This document shows positions 54,427-62,703 of a DNA stretch of 64,000 nt, piece after piece; within the stretch, counting starts at the first letter, position 1; each line of letters starts with the position of its first letter. The notes under the pieces were generated by a model. The model did not search any database. It was given only the letters and a program-made list of their open reading frames with translations, and was not told the DNA's origin. The translations under genes and the position numbers were made by a program. The stretch is from Microbacterium sp. LWO13-1.2 (GTDB lineage Bacteria; Actinomycetota; Actinomycetes; Actinomycetales; Microbacteriaceae): the NCBI RefSeq assembly GCF_038397725.1, contig NZ_CP151634.1, forward strand, positions 992,001-1,056,000. Reading direction: 5' to 3'.

Positions 54427-55896
54427 ATGGCCGGCCACGGAGGAGCATCACCGACAGAGGAATCGATCTTCGACGATGACGATTCCTCGAAGAGCGCCGG
54501 AGTCATCCGGATCGCGATCGTCGCCGCCTTGGGTGGTTTCCTGTTCGGCTACGACAGCGCGGTGATCAACGGCGCGGTATCGGCGGTCGAGAAATCCTTC
54601 AACGCCGATCCGGTCGCGTTGGGCTTCGCCGTCGCGTCGGCTCTCATCGGGGCGGCTGTGGGGGCGTTGCTCGCTGGGCGGATCGCCGATGCGATCGGAC
54701 GCCTCGCGGTGATGAAGATCGCCGCCGTCCTGTTCCTGGTCTCCGCGATCGTGACCGGGTTCGCGCCCGCTCCTGATGGGCTCTGGGTCTTCGTCGTCGG
54801 ACGCGTGATCGGCGGCCTCGGCGTTGGCATGGCCTCGGTCATCGCCCCGGCCTACATCGCGGAGATCGCCCCGGCCCGCATCCGCGGCCGTCTCGCATCC
54901 CTGCAGCAGCTCGCCATCGTCACCGGTATCTTCATCTCACTGCTCGTCGACTTCCTCATCGCGACCGCGGCGGGCGGCTCCTCTGAGCCGTTCTGGTTCG
55001 GCCTGGACGCCTGGCGGTGGATGTTCCTGGCTATGGCGATCCCCTCGGTCATCTACGGCGGCCTCGCCCTGACCATCCCGGAATCGCCTCGATACCTCGT
55101 CGCGCAGCACCGCGTCGACGACGCCAAGGTCGTGCTCGCGCAGATGCTCGGCCCCGACAAGATCGAGACCACGATCATCCGCATCCAGCAGACCATGGAG
55201 CGCACGACGAAGCCGTCCTGGGCCGATCTGCGGACTCCGTCGGGAAAGGTCGCCGCGATCGTCTGGGTCGGACTCCTGCTGTCGGTCTTCCAGCAGTTCG
55301 TCGGAATCAACGTGATCTTCTACTACTCGAACATCCTCTGGGAGGCCGTCGGTTTCGACGAGTCGCAGGCGTTCGTGATCACCGTGATCGGTGCGATCAT
55401 CAACATCCTGACGACACTGATCGCGATCGCGACGATCGACAAGTTCGGCCGCAAGCCGCTGCTGATCATCGGATCCATCGGCATGACGATCACACTGACG
55501 ACGATGGCATTCATCTTCGGCACCGCACCCGTCATCGACGGCTCTCCGCATCTTGAAGGAATGGCAGGACCGATCGCGCTCGTCGCGGCGAACCTGTTCG
55601 TCGTGTCCTTCGGCATGTCGTGGGGCCCGGTGGTCTGGGTTCTCCTGGGGGAGATGTTCCCGAACCGGATGCGTGCAGCGGCGCTGTCTCTCGCCGCTGC
55701 CGGCCAATGGGTGGCGAACTGGATCATCACGGTCTCGTTCCCCGGACTCAAGGACATCTCGCTGGGCCTCGCGTACGGTCTGTACGCGACGTTCGCGCTC
55801 CTGTCGCTGCTGTTCGTCTGGAGATTCGTGCAGGAGACGAAGGGCAAGTCGTTGGAGGACATGACGGAAGGGGCGGCGGCGCCGAGAAAGCGCTGA
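54427..55896 (+). CDS. MFS sugar porter family transporter
   Basis: 489 aa with 12 membrane helices. Sugar-porter signatures are GGFLFGYDSAVINGAV (helix 1), GRIADAIGRLAVM, then APARIRGRLASLQQLAIV, PESPRYLVAQHR, the QQFVGINVIFYYSNILWEAV motif of helix 7, DKFGRKPLLIIG and the C-terminal VQETKGKSLEDM. The family imports hexoses, pentoses or inositol with protons. ATG at 54427 has GGAG five bases upstream. The substrate is not determined. Confidence 0.93.
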   Translation: MAGHGGASPTEESIFDDDDSSKSAGVIRIAIVAALGGFLFGYDSAVINGAVSAVEKSFNADPVALGFAVASALIGAAVGALLAGRIADAIGRLAVMKIAAVLFLVSAIVTGFAPAPDGLWVFVVGRVIGGLGVGMASVIAPAYIAEIAPARIRGRLASLQQLAIVTGIFISLLVDFLIATAAGGSSEPFWFGLDAWRWMFLAMAIPSVIYGGLALTIPESPRYLVAQHRVDDAKVVLAQMLGPDKIETTIIRIQQTMERTTKPSWADLRTPSGKVAAIVWVGLLLSVFQQFVGINVIFYYSNILWEAVGFDESQAFVITVIGAIINILTTLIAIATIDKFGRKPLLIIGSIGMTITLTTMAFIFGTAPVIDGSPHLEGMAGPIALVAANLFVVSFGMSWGPVVWVLLGEMFPNRMRAAALSLAAAGQWVANWIITVSFPGLKDISLGLAYGLYATFALLSLLFVWRFVQETKGKSLEDMTEGAAAPRKR

Positions 55897-55967
55897 GAAT
55901 CGGGCCGGATGCTGCGAACCGCGGCATCCGCGCCCGCCCCGTTTCCGGGAGCGTTTAGGCTGGAATC

Positions 55968-56297
55968 GTGTCCGAATCCATCCCCCGCCGCGCGAGCCTC
56001 GAAGTGCTGCGTGCGGAAGCGGCGGATGAACTTGCCGTATTGATTCAGGAGCGCCTGCTCGGAGGCGAGGACCCGTGGGAGTTCATGGAGGACCTCCCCA
56101 GCGTGGACGAGCTCGTCGTGTATCTGCTCCGCGCCGACAACATCAATGCCAATGACGGGCTGCGCCCGAATGCCGCTCGCCACTACCGAGTGCTCCGCCA
56201 GATCGCCCTGGAGTACCCCGAGTTGACCCCTGCGGTGTGGGGACTTCTCGACGAGAAGCGCAAGCACCGACGCTGGGACCCGACCGTCGCCTCTTGA
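55968..56297 (+). CDS. Small conserved-type protein of unknown function
   Basis: 109 aa, acidic helical protein: LEVLRAEAADELAVLIQERLLGGEDPWEFMEDL and DELVVYLLRADNINANDGLRPNAARHYRVLRQIALEYPELTPAVWGLLDEKRKHRRWD. No membrane helix or known motif. GTG at 55968. It is followed after 19 bp by the GrpB-family gene on the same strand. It is probably real because the helical pattern and codon use match the neighbours, but no function is offered. Confidence 0.65.
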   Translation: MSESIPRRASLEVLRAEAADELAVLIQERLLGGEDPWEFMEDLPSVDELVVYLLRADNINANDGLRPNAARHYRVLRQIALEYPELTPAVWGLLDEKRKHRRWDPTVAS

Positions 56298-56316
56298 GGG
56301 CAAGGCCAGGGATGAC

Positions 56317-56844
56317 ATGTCCGGACTACTGACTCCGTACGACGCCTCCTGGCCAGAGCAGTTCGAACGCGTGGCTGCGCAGTTGCGCAGCGTCGGCGAC
56401 CCGACGTGGGTGATCGAACACATCGGGTCCACGTCGATACCCGGCATGCGAGCGAAGCCGATCATCGATGTGGCCGTTCGTATCCGGGACATCACGGAGT
56501 TTGAGGAGCACCGGCAGAGCCTGGAATCCTCGGGGTGGCGCGTCGGGAGCGGCGTCCGAACGCACCCGGTCATGGTCTTCGAGCAGGATGAACGTCGTGT
56601 CCAAATTGTCCACTTCTTCGCGGAGGAACAGTGGGATACCGCGAACCAACGGATCCTGCGCGATTGGCTACGCACGAATCCGGCGGACGCCGCCCATTAC
56701 GAAGACGCGAAGATCGCCGCCGAGCAGGCGGCGAGGAGTGGAGCATCCACCTACAACGGAGGTAAGACCGCAGTCATTCAAGAGATCCTCGACCGGGCTC
56801 GTGCTGCTCGAGGGCTTCCTCAGGTGTCGGCCTACGACAAGTAA
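56317..56844 (+). CDS. GrpB family protein (UPF0157)
   Basis: 175 aa nucleotidyltransferase-like fold. The diagnostic motif is VIEHIGSTSIPGMRAKPIIDVAV, followed by RVQIVHFFAEEQWDTANQRILRDWLRTNP. The family is related to the minimal nucleotidyltransferases, with the GS and D-x-D-like positions partly kept. The cellular role is not known. ATG at 56317 follows GGCCAGGGATGACATG. Confidence 0.9.
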   Translation: MSGLLTPYDASWPEQFERVAAQLRSVGDPTWVIEHIGSTSIPGMRAKPIIDVAVRIRDITEFEEHRQSLESSGWRVGSGVRTHPVMVFEQDERRVQIVHFFAEEQWDTANQRILRDWLRTNPADAAHYEDAKIAAEQAARSGASTYNGGKTAVIQEILDRARAARGLPQVSAYDK

Positions 56845-56887
56845 CCAGTGACGCCCGCGGGGAGCTACGGCTTTGGCCTCCGGAAGA

Positions 56888-57205
56888 TCACTGTCCGGAT
56901 TGAGCCGCCATCGTCACGAAGAACCCGACGACGGGCACAGCACCCAGAATGAATCCGACAATCCCGAGGATTCTCGGCCGAGAGACGATGACTGCGGCGA
57001 TACCGACAAGAACGGCCGCCGCGCCGACGACGACGGACGCGTAGAACGACAGGACCGCGAGAACGGCGCCGTTCGAGAGGCCCTGTCCGTCCAAGGCGCT
57101 GCCGATGATCCAGAAGCCGAGGATCATCAGCGTAGCCACCGCCCCCAGAACGACGGAGGTGATCGCGAGACCGCGGCGGGAGCTGCTCGGTGCATTTGTC
57201 GTCAT
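56888..57205 (-). CDS. DUF4190-like small membrane protein
   Basis: 105 aa with three hydrophobic helices (about 12-34, 44-66 and 72-96); segments are RRGLAITSVVLGAVATLMILGFWI and RPRILGIVGFILGAVPVVGFFV. The pattern resembles DUF4190-type proteins of unknown role. The start at 57205 gives MTTNAPSSSRRG; a longer frame upstream would translate the parS site as FHVK and is rejected. It converges with the GrpB gene. Confidence 0.7.
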   Translation of the reverse strand: MTTNAPSSSRRGLAITSVVLGAVATLMILGFWIIGSALDGQGLSNGAVLAVLSFYASVVVGAAAVLVGIAAVIVSRPRILGIVGFILGAVPVVGFFVTMAAQSGQ

Positions 57206-57255
57206 ACGGAGGACACTAGCGGGCACGAGGTGGGTGCGATGACCCTGCTGACCAT

Positions 57256-57269
57256 GTTTCACGTGAAAC
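57256..57269. other. parS: parS centromere site 6
   Basis: Perfect 14-mer GTTTCACGTGAAAC in the interval between the DUF4190-like gene and thioredoxin, about 5 kb from the main cluster. Confidence 0.88.
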
Positions 57270-57297
57270 TCCGCCCTACACCTTCCGCTCCGAACGA

Positions 57298-57335
57298 CGA
57301 AGCCCGTCACCTCCGTGGGGAGGTGACGGGCTTCG
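57298..57335 (-). terminator. Terminator after trxA
   Basis: A perfect 17-bp stem, CGAAGCCCGTCACCTCC (57298-57314) with complement at 57319-57335 and a 4-nt loop, just downstream of the leftward thioredoxin gene. Confidence 0.8.
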
Positions 57336-57348
57336 ATACGTCGATGGG

Positions 57349-57672
57349 TCAGCCGATGAAAGCTTCGAGATCCTTCTCGAGGGCGAACTTCGGCTTGGCG
57401 CCGATGATGGTCTGCTTGACCTCGCCGCCCTGGAAGACCTTCATCGCCGGGATCGACGTGATCTGGTACTTCATGGCGAGCTCGGGGTTCTCATCGACGT
57501 TGAGCTTGAGGATCGTGATCTTCTCGGGATGCTCCGACTGGATCTCGTCGAGCACGGGGGAGACCATGCGACACGGGCCGCACCATTCCGCCCAGAAGTC
57601 GACCAGAACGGGACCATCGGCCTGCAGAACGTCCTGCTCCCAGGTCGCCTGGCTCGTCGCCTGTGCACTCAT
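57349..57672 (-). CDS. trxA: Thioredoxin
   Basis: 107 aa, standard length. The active site is FWAEWCGPCRMVSPVLDE and the cis-Pro loop is ITSIPAMKVFQGG. It is a cytosolic protein disulfide reductant regenerated by the thioredoxin reductase encoded 69 bp upstream on the same strand. ATG at 57672 has AGGAGAGTTTC upstream. Confidence 0.97.
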   Translation of the reverse strand: MSAQATSQATWEQDVLQADGPVLVDFWAEWCGPCRMVSPVLDEIQSEHPEKITILKLNVDENPELAMKYQITSIPAMKVFQGGEVKQTIIGAKPKFALEKDLEAFIG

Positions 57673-57741
57673 CAGAAACTCTCCTTGATCGTGGGATTCG
57701 CCTGCTACAACAGCGGGCGACCGGTATGTGTTCCCGCCTGG

Positions 57742-58716
57742 TCAGGCGACGATGATCTCCGCGGCCTCCGCAGCGGGAACTTCCATCGACGCGTCCTCGA
57801 GGTCGGCGAGGAAGTGCTCCGCGTCGAGCGCGGCGACCGTTCCGGTGCCGGCAGCGGTGATCGCCTGACGGTAGGTGGGGTCGATGACGTCACCGGCAGC
57901 GAACACACCGGGTACCGAGGTGCGCGAAGAGCGACCGTCGACCCAGATCGTGCCTTCGGCGGTGAGGTCGAGCTTGCCGTGCACGAGGTGCGTGCGCGGG
58001 TCGTTTCCGATCGCGACGAACAGGCCGTCCAGAGGCAGCTCCGACACCGAGCCGTCGACGGTCGAGCGCAGCTGCACACCCGAGACCGCGCTCTCGCCAC
58101 GGATCTCTGCGACCTCGGCGTTCCAGATGAACTCGATCTTCTCGTTCGCGAACGCGCGTTCCTGCATGATCTTCGATGCGCGCAGGGAGTCCTTGCGGTG
58201 GATGACGTACACCTTCGAAGCGAAGCGGGTGAGGAAGGTCGCCTCCTCCATCGCCGAGTCGCCGCCGCCGACGACCGCGATCGTCTTCTCGCGGAAGAAG
58301 AAGCCGTCGCAGGTCGCGCACCACGACACGCCATATCCGGAGAGGCGCTCCTCGCCGGCGACGTCGAGCTTGCGATAGGCCGAGCCGGTCGCGTAGATGA
58401 CCGTGGACGCCTCATGAACTGCGCCGCTGCCCAGCGTGACCGTCTTGACCGGACCGTTCAGATCGAGCGATGTGACGTCGTCGTAGAGAACCTCGGTGCC
58501 GAACTTCTCGGCCTGCTCCTGGAACTTGGCCATCAGCTCGGGGCCCTGGATGCCCTCGGGGAAGCCCGGGTAGTTCTCGACCTCGGTGGTGTTCATCAGC
58601 TCGCCGCCGACCTCGACCGAGCTGGCGATGAGAAGCGGCTGCAGGCTCGCACGCGCTGCGTAGATGGCAGCTGTGAAACCGGCCGGGCCGGACCCGATGA
58701 TGATGACCTGACGCAT
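57742..58716 (-). CDS. trxB: Thioredoxin reductase (NADPH)
   Basis: 324 aa low-molecular-weight flavoprotein. The FAD site is IIGSGPAGFTAAIYAAR, the redox-active pair is SWCATCDGFFFR, the NADPH site is VVGGGDSAMEEA, and the C-terminal FAD motif is VPGVFAAGDVIDPTYRQAITAAGTG. It reduces TrxA. The trxB-trxA order with a short gap indicates one transcript. Confidence 0.97.
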   Translation of the reverse strand: MRQVIIIGSGPAGFTAAIYAARASLQPLLIASSVEVGGELMNTTEVENYPGFPEGIQGPELMAKFQEQAEKFGTEVLYDDVTSLDLNGPVKTVTLGSGAVHEASTVIYATGSAYRKLDVAGEERLSGYGVSWCATCDGFFFREKTIAVVGGGDSAMEEATFLTRFASKVYVIHRKDSLRASKIMQERAFANEKIEFIWNAEVAEIRGESAVSGVQLRSTVDGSVSELPLDGLFVAIGNDPRTHLVHGKLDLTAEGTIWVDGRSSRTSVPGVFAAGDVIDPTYRQAITAAGTGTVAALDAEHFLADLEDASMEVPAAEAAEIIVA

Positions 58717-58851
58717 GTGCTCTCCGTTGCTGAAAGTCTGTTCCCCTGCTTCAACCCATGGTAACCGCGGGTCATTCCCTGAGACAGCGCCGACGGACGC
58801 TGCAAGGTGAACAGTCTGTAGATGACGCGGGCTCGTCGACCTCCTGGTCGA

Positions 58852-60450
58852 TCAGCGCTTCGGCAGGAAACGCTGCAGGATCACGGTGGCGACCTTGAGT
58901 TCCGGGGCGCGCAGCACAATCAGTACGAGGGCATAGACGATGACGGTGACCCCGCCGATCACACTGGTGCCAAGGGCTCCGAGCAGTTTGTCGGCTGCGG
59001 ACCAGCCGTCGACGCCGCCGAGAAGCAGGAACGTTCCCCAGCCGGCGAAACCGGCCGGGACGGCCGCGATGACGAAACGGCCGATCGAGAGCAGCGTCTG
59101 TCCCAGCTCGAGGCCGCCGAGGCGACGTCGCAGCACCCAGACCGCGATGATCATCTGCACGGTGCCGGCGGCCGACTGGCTGAGAGCAATCGCCGCTGCC
59201 AGGTGCGAGAGCGGAACGAACAGCGGGATCACGAGTGCCGTGCCGACGATGATCGCGCACTGCACGATCGTGATCCAGAACGGGGTGCGGGTGTCGCCGT
59301 ATGCGTAGAACGTGCGCTGCACGATGAAGAGTACGGAGAGCGGCAGGAGACCGACGAGGTAGCCGACGAGCACCGGGGCCCCGAGAGCGGCGCCCTCCGC
59401 ACTGTTGGTGAAGATGCGGGTCGCCGGGACCGAGGCTGCCACCAGAGCGGCGATCGAGACCACGATGAAGAGCGAGACGGCTCGGATGCAGCGCGCGACG
59501 TCTCCGCGGACCTCTTCGTCGCGGCCTTCCGCCGCGTGCTCGGAGATCTGCGTGAAGTAGGGAGTACCGATCGATACGGCGAAGATCGAGTACGGCAGCA
59601 TGAACAGCAGCCAGGCGTTGCCCATCATGAAACCGGCGGGGAACTGCCCGGACGCCGCCGAGACGACCATTGACTGCACGAGCCCGGCCAGCTGACCGGC
59701 GATCACCATGATGAAGGTCCAGCCGGCGAGCCGGCCGATGTCGCGCAGGCCCACACCGCGCCAATGGAAGTCCGGTCGCAGGTGCAGACCGGTGCGCCGC
59801 CAGGCAGCGAGAAGGATCAGGGCCTGGACGGCGATGCCGAGGGTCGCAGTGCCGCCGAGGACGGCGATCATGGTCGGATCCCACATGTCGACGTGCCTGC
59901 GGTCTCCGCCGAACAGGGCGATGAACACGAGGAAACCGGCGATGGAGATGACGTTGTTCGCAATCGGCGCCCAGGTGTACGGACCGAAGATGCGTTTCGC
60001 GTTGAGGGTCTCGCCGATGAGGGCGTAGAGACCGTAGAACAGGATCTGCGGCAGGCACCAGTACGCGAACGCCGTGCCGAGGGCGAGCTGTGCGGGGGTG
60101 AACTCGGGCCCGTAGAGATGGACGAGCCACGGCGCCGCTATGACTGCCAGGGTTGTCGCGGCGAGGAAGACGATGGTTCCGAGCGTGAAGACCTTCGAGA
60201 TGAAGGCCTGACCGCCGTCTTTGTGGGCCGCGGACTTGATGATCTGAGGAATGATCACGGCGGTCAGGATGCCGGTCTGAATGAGCGTGAAGACATTGTT
60301 CGGAAGCTGGTTCGCGATGCCGAAGGCGTCCGGCGCACGCCCGATCTCACCGATCGCCGCCACCAGCACGATCGTGCGCAGCAGCCCGGTCAGGCGTGAG
60401 ACGAGCGTTCCCGCTCCGAGAATCGCGCTCGCTCGGCCGAGACTGCTCAA
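58852..60450 (-). CDS. murJ: Lipid II flippase MurJ (MviN)
   Basis: 532 aa with about 14 membrane helices and no cytoplasmic pseudokinase tail of the mycobacterial type. The N-terminus RASAILGAGTLVSRLTGLLRTIVLVAAIG is the typical MurJ opening; EFTPAQLALGTAFAYWCLPQILFYGLYALIGETLNAKRIFGPY and FPAGFMMGNAWLLFMLPYSIFAVSIGTPYF are conserved. It flips lipid II for wall synthesis. It overlaps the DUF6049 gene by four nucleotides. Confidence 0.95.
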   Translation of the reverse strand: MSSLGRASAILGAGTLVSRLTGLLRTIVLVAAIGEIGRAPDAFGIANQLPNNVFTLIQTGILTAVIIPQIIKSAAHKDGGQAFISKVFTLGTIVFLAATTLAVIAAPWLVHLYGPEFTPAQLALGTAFAYWCLPQILFYGLYALIGETLNAKRIFGPYTWAPIANNVISIAGFLVFIALFGGDRRHVDMWDPTMIAVLGGTATLGIAVQALILLAAWRRTGLHLRPDFHWRGVGLRDIGRLAGWTFIMVIAGQLAGLVQSMVVSAASGQFPAGFMMGNAWLLFMLPYSIFAVSIGTPYFTQISEHAAEGRDEEVRGDVARCIRAVSLFIVVSIAALVAASVPATRIFTNSAEGAALGAPVLVGYLVGLLPLSVLFIVQRTFYAYGDTRTPFWITIVQCAIIVGTALVIPLFVPLSHLAAAIALSQSAAGTVQMIIAVWVLRRRLGGLELGQTLLSIGRFVIAAVPAGFAGWGTFLLLGGVDGWSAADKLLGALGTSVIGGVTVIVYALVLIVLRAPELKVATVILQRFLPKR

Positions 60451-62597
60451 CGTTCCTCCTCGAGCGGGGCCAACTCGGCCTCCGCATCCGCTTCCTCAAC
60501 GTCTGTCTCGGCATCCGATGCATCCGACGCCTCAGCCGCCTCATGCCGCCGTCGGCGACGCACCGTGCGCACAACGCCCACGACGATCAGCAGTGCGGCC
60601 AGCCCGCCGAAGATGATCAGGCCGATGCTCTCCCATTCGGCGCGCACCGAGACGTCCGCGTACCGCGTCGTTCCGATGTCGACCCCGGTCGGGCTCTTCA
60701 GGCTCAGTTCCACGTCGAGGTCGCCGCTGCCGAGGCGCGCGGCCACCGGAACCTTGACGCGGGTGTTGCTGGCGGCGTCCGCGGTGACCTCGGTCTCGCG
60801 TTGCACGTCGAGGCGCAGGTCGGAGGGCTCCGCGAAGAGGCGCACGTTCACCGGCCACGGCAGGTCGTTGCGCACCCAGAAGCCGAACTCGGCATTCGCG
60901 CCGTACAGCTGGATCAGGCTCGACGGCTCGATGCCGACGGCGTCGAGAGTGGTCTGCGTGGCCGCGCGATGGGTGGTGATCGCCTCCGCGAACTCCTCGG
61001 CCGTCGAGCCGACCCCGATCACGCGGAGGATCCGGATGCGTTCAGGACTGAGGAGCACCTGCGGGTCGGTGAGGATCGACGAGAACTCGTTCAGGGTCGC
61101 CTCGTCAGCGAGCAGGTTCTGCAGCGCCGTGGCTCGGGACGCATCAGGTTCCGCCGTCAGAGTGACGGATGCCGGCGGTGCGGCCCGCAGCGCGGAGAGT
61201 TCGAAGGCCGGGGTGTCGACGGCCGAGATGGCGGCGCGCAGCGCCTCGGCGGTGCGCAGCTCGTTCCGCTCCAGCGCGACGAGAAGGGGAATGCCCGGCG
61301 CGCTCTGCGCCGCCAGGACGAGATGCGCGTTCGCCGCCGCGAGGGAGCGCGCCCGTGCGTCGGCGTCGGGCTCGGTCGCTGCGGAGGACAGGGCCGCCGA
61401 GACGGCGGCGTCCGTGATGAGGAGGTCGTTCTCGCCGACGGCGGCGTGCCCGCTGATCTTCTCGCCGATGGAGGTGGAGGGCAGGATCGTCGTTCCCGGC
61501 CCGCCCAGGTATCCGGCGAACGTGGCGAGGTCGTCGCCGGTGACGTCGCCGCGCGGCCACAGGATGCCGGGCATCGCTCCGGGAAGCGTCGTCAGTTCGG
61601 CATCGTCGGGCAGGCTCGGCTCAGCGGTCGGTTCCGGTGTGGGTGTCGGTGTCGCCGTGCTCGGGATGCTCGGGAACATCTTCGGGTCGAGGAAGTTGCG
61701 CAGACTGGTCGGCTCGAGCAGCGCGGGGAGTGCGGCGTGCGCCTGCGTGGCGGCATCCGCGTCGCCGAACTGCAGGGCGAAGCGTTCGTTGGGGAGCTCC
61801 TCGAGACGAGTGAGCCATTCGACGACACTCGTCGGCGCTGCCGTACCCAGGGCACGGATGGCGGCGAGGATGGCCGGGTCGATCGCGAGCGCCGCGGCGG
61901 TGCCGACGACGCCGTCGAGTTGAGCGGTGAGCGCGCCGTCCGGGGCGGTCAGAGTGGTCAGTTCGTCGAGGGTGAGCAGCGCCCCACCAGTGGGAGTCGC
62001 GGTGATCGGCACGAGCACGCCCACCTGCGGGGCCGTTGCGGCGGTGATGACGAGGACGCTCGTCGACGAGACCTCGGTCAGGATGGCCGTGTCGGAATCG
62101 AGGTCGTCGGTGGTGGCCCCGTCGAGTCCGGCGCGCAGGGGATAGATGCCGGGGGCGAGGTCGGCGAGCGACTCCTGCGGAACGACCACGTTCGCCGTCG
62201 TCGACCCACGGGGATCGACGGATGCCGTGTCATCGGCGCCCAGCGGCGCGAACACGGCGTCGGTCGTTCCTTCATCCAGCCAGGCCGTCAGGGCCGCGCT
62301 GTCGGCAAGAGGAGTGCGGCCCAGTTCGAGCACCACGCGCCCCGCGGAGACCTCGGCATCGGTGCTGTTCTGCACGGTGAGCGCAGCCGTGGTCGCGGTT
62401 CCCGGCGCCACCGATCCGTGCACGCCGATGGAGATGAACAGTTCCACCGATCCGTCTTCGACCTGCTTGTCGGTCGCGGCGTAGCTCGCAGACGCCCCCC
62501 CACCGCAGACGCCCAGAACGATCGCGAATGCGACCGCGCCGCGCGCGAGCCGCAGCAGTTGCGCGCGAAGGCCGGTTTCGGGAGTGTTCACGGTCAT
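60447..62597 (-). CDS. DUF6049 family secreted/membrane protein
   Basis: 716 aa. A signal peptide (about 1-41, ending SYAA) is followed by a large extracellular region with beta-rich starts (VELFISIGVHGSVAPGT), a central Pro/Thr linker (about 310-325), more beta domains, a C-terminal membrane helix (about 657-678, IGLIIFGGLAALLIVVGVV), a basic stop-transfer and an acidic cytoplasmic tail. Its place directly upstream of murJ, with a 4-nt overlap, is conserved in many Actinobacteria and matches DUF6049. It may aid wall synthesis; the role is unproven. Confidence 0.85.
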   Translation of the reverse strand: MTVNTPETGLRAQLLRLARGAVAFAIVLGVCGGGASASYAATDKQVEDGSVELFISIGVHGSVAPGTATTAALTVQNSTDAEVSAGRVVLELGRTPLADSAALTAWLDEGTTDAVFAPLGADDTASVDPRGSTTANVVVPQESLADLAPGIYPLRAGLDGATTDDLDSDTAILTEVSSTSVLVITAATAPQVGVLVPITATPTGGALLTLDELTTLTAPDGALTAQLDGVVGTAAALAIDPAILAAIRALGTAAPTSVVEWLTRLEELPNERFALQFGDADAATQAHAALPALLEPTSLRNFLDPKMFPSIPSTATPTPTPEPTAEPSLPDDAELTTLPGAMPGILWPRGDVTGDDLATFAGYLGGPGTTILPSTSIGEKISGHAAVGENDLLITDAAVSAALSSAATEPDADARARSLAAANAHLVLAAQSAPGIPLLVALERNELRTAEALRAAISAVDTPAFELSALRAAPPASVTLTAEPDASRATALQNLLADEATLNEFSSILTDPQVLLSPERIRILRVIGVGSTAEEFAEAITTHRAATQTTLDAVGIEPSSLIQLYGANAEFGFWVRNDLPWPVNVRLFAEPSDLRLDVQRETEVTADAASNTRVKVPVAARLGSGDLDVELSLKSPTGVDIGTTRYADVSVRAEWESIGLIIFGGLAALLIVVGVVRTVRRRRRHEAAEASDASDAETDVEEADAEAELAPLEEER

Positions 62598-62703
62598 AGG
62601 GTCTTCCTCGAACGCCGGCGACGCTGGCTGCTCGTGAGTACTGACCTTGTGATTCTAGGTGGGCGACTGAAGGAGAACCCTGAACACGCGTAGAGTGACG
62701 GCC

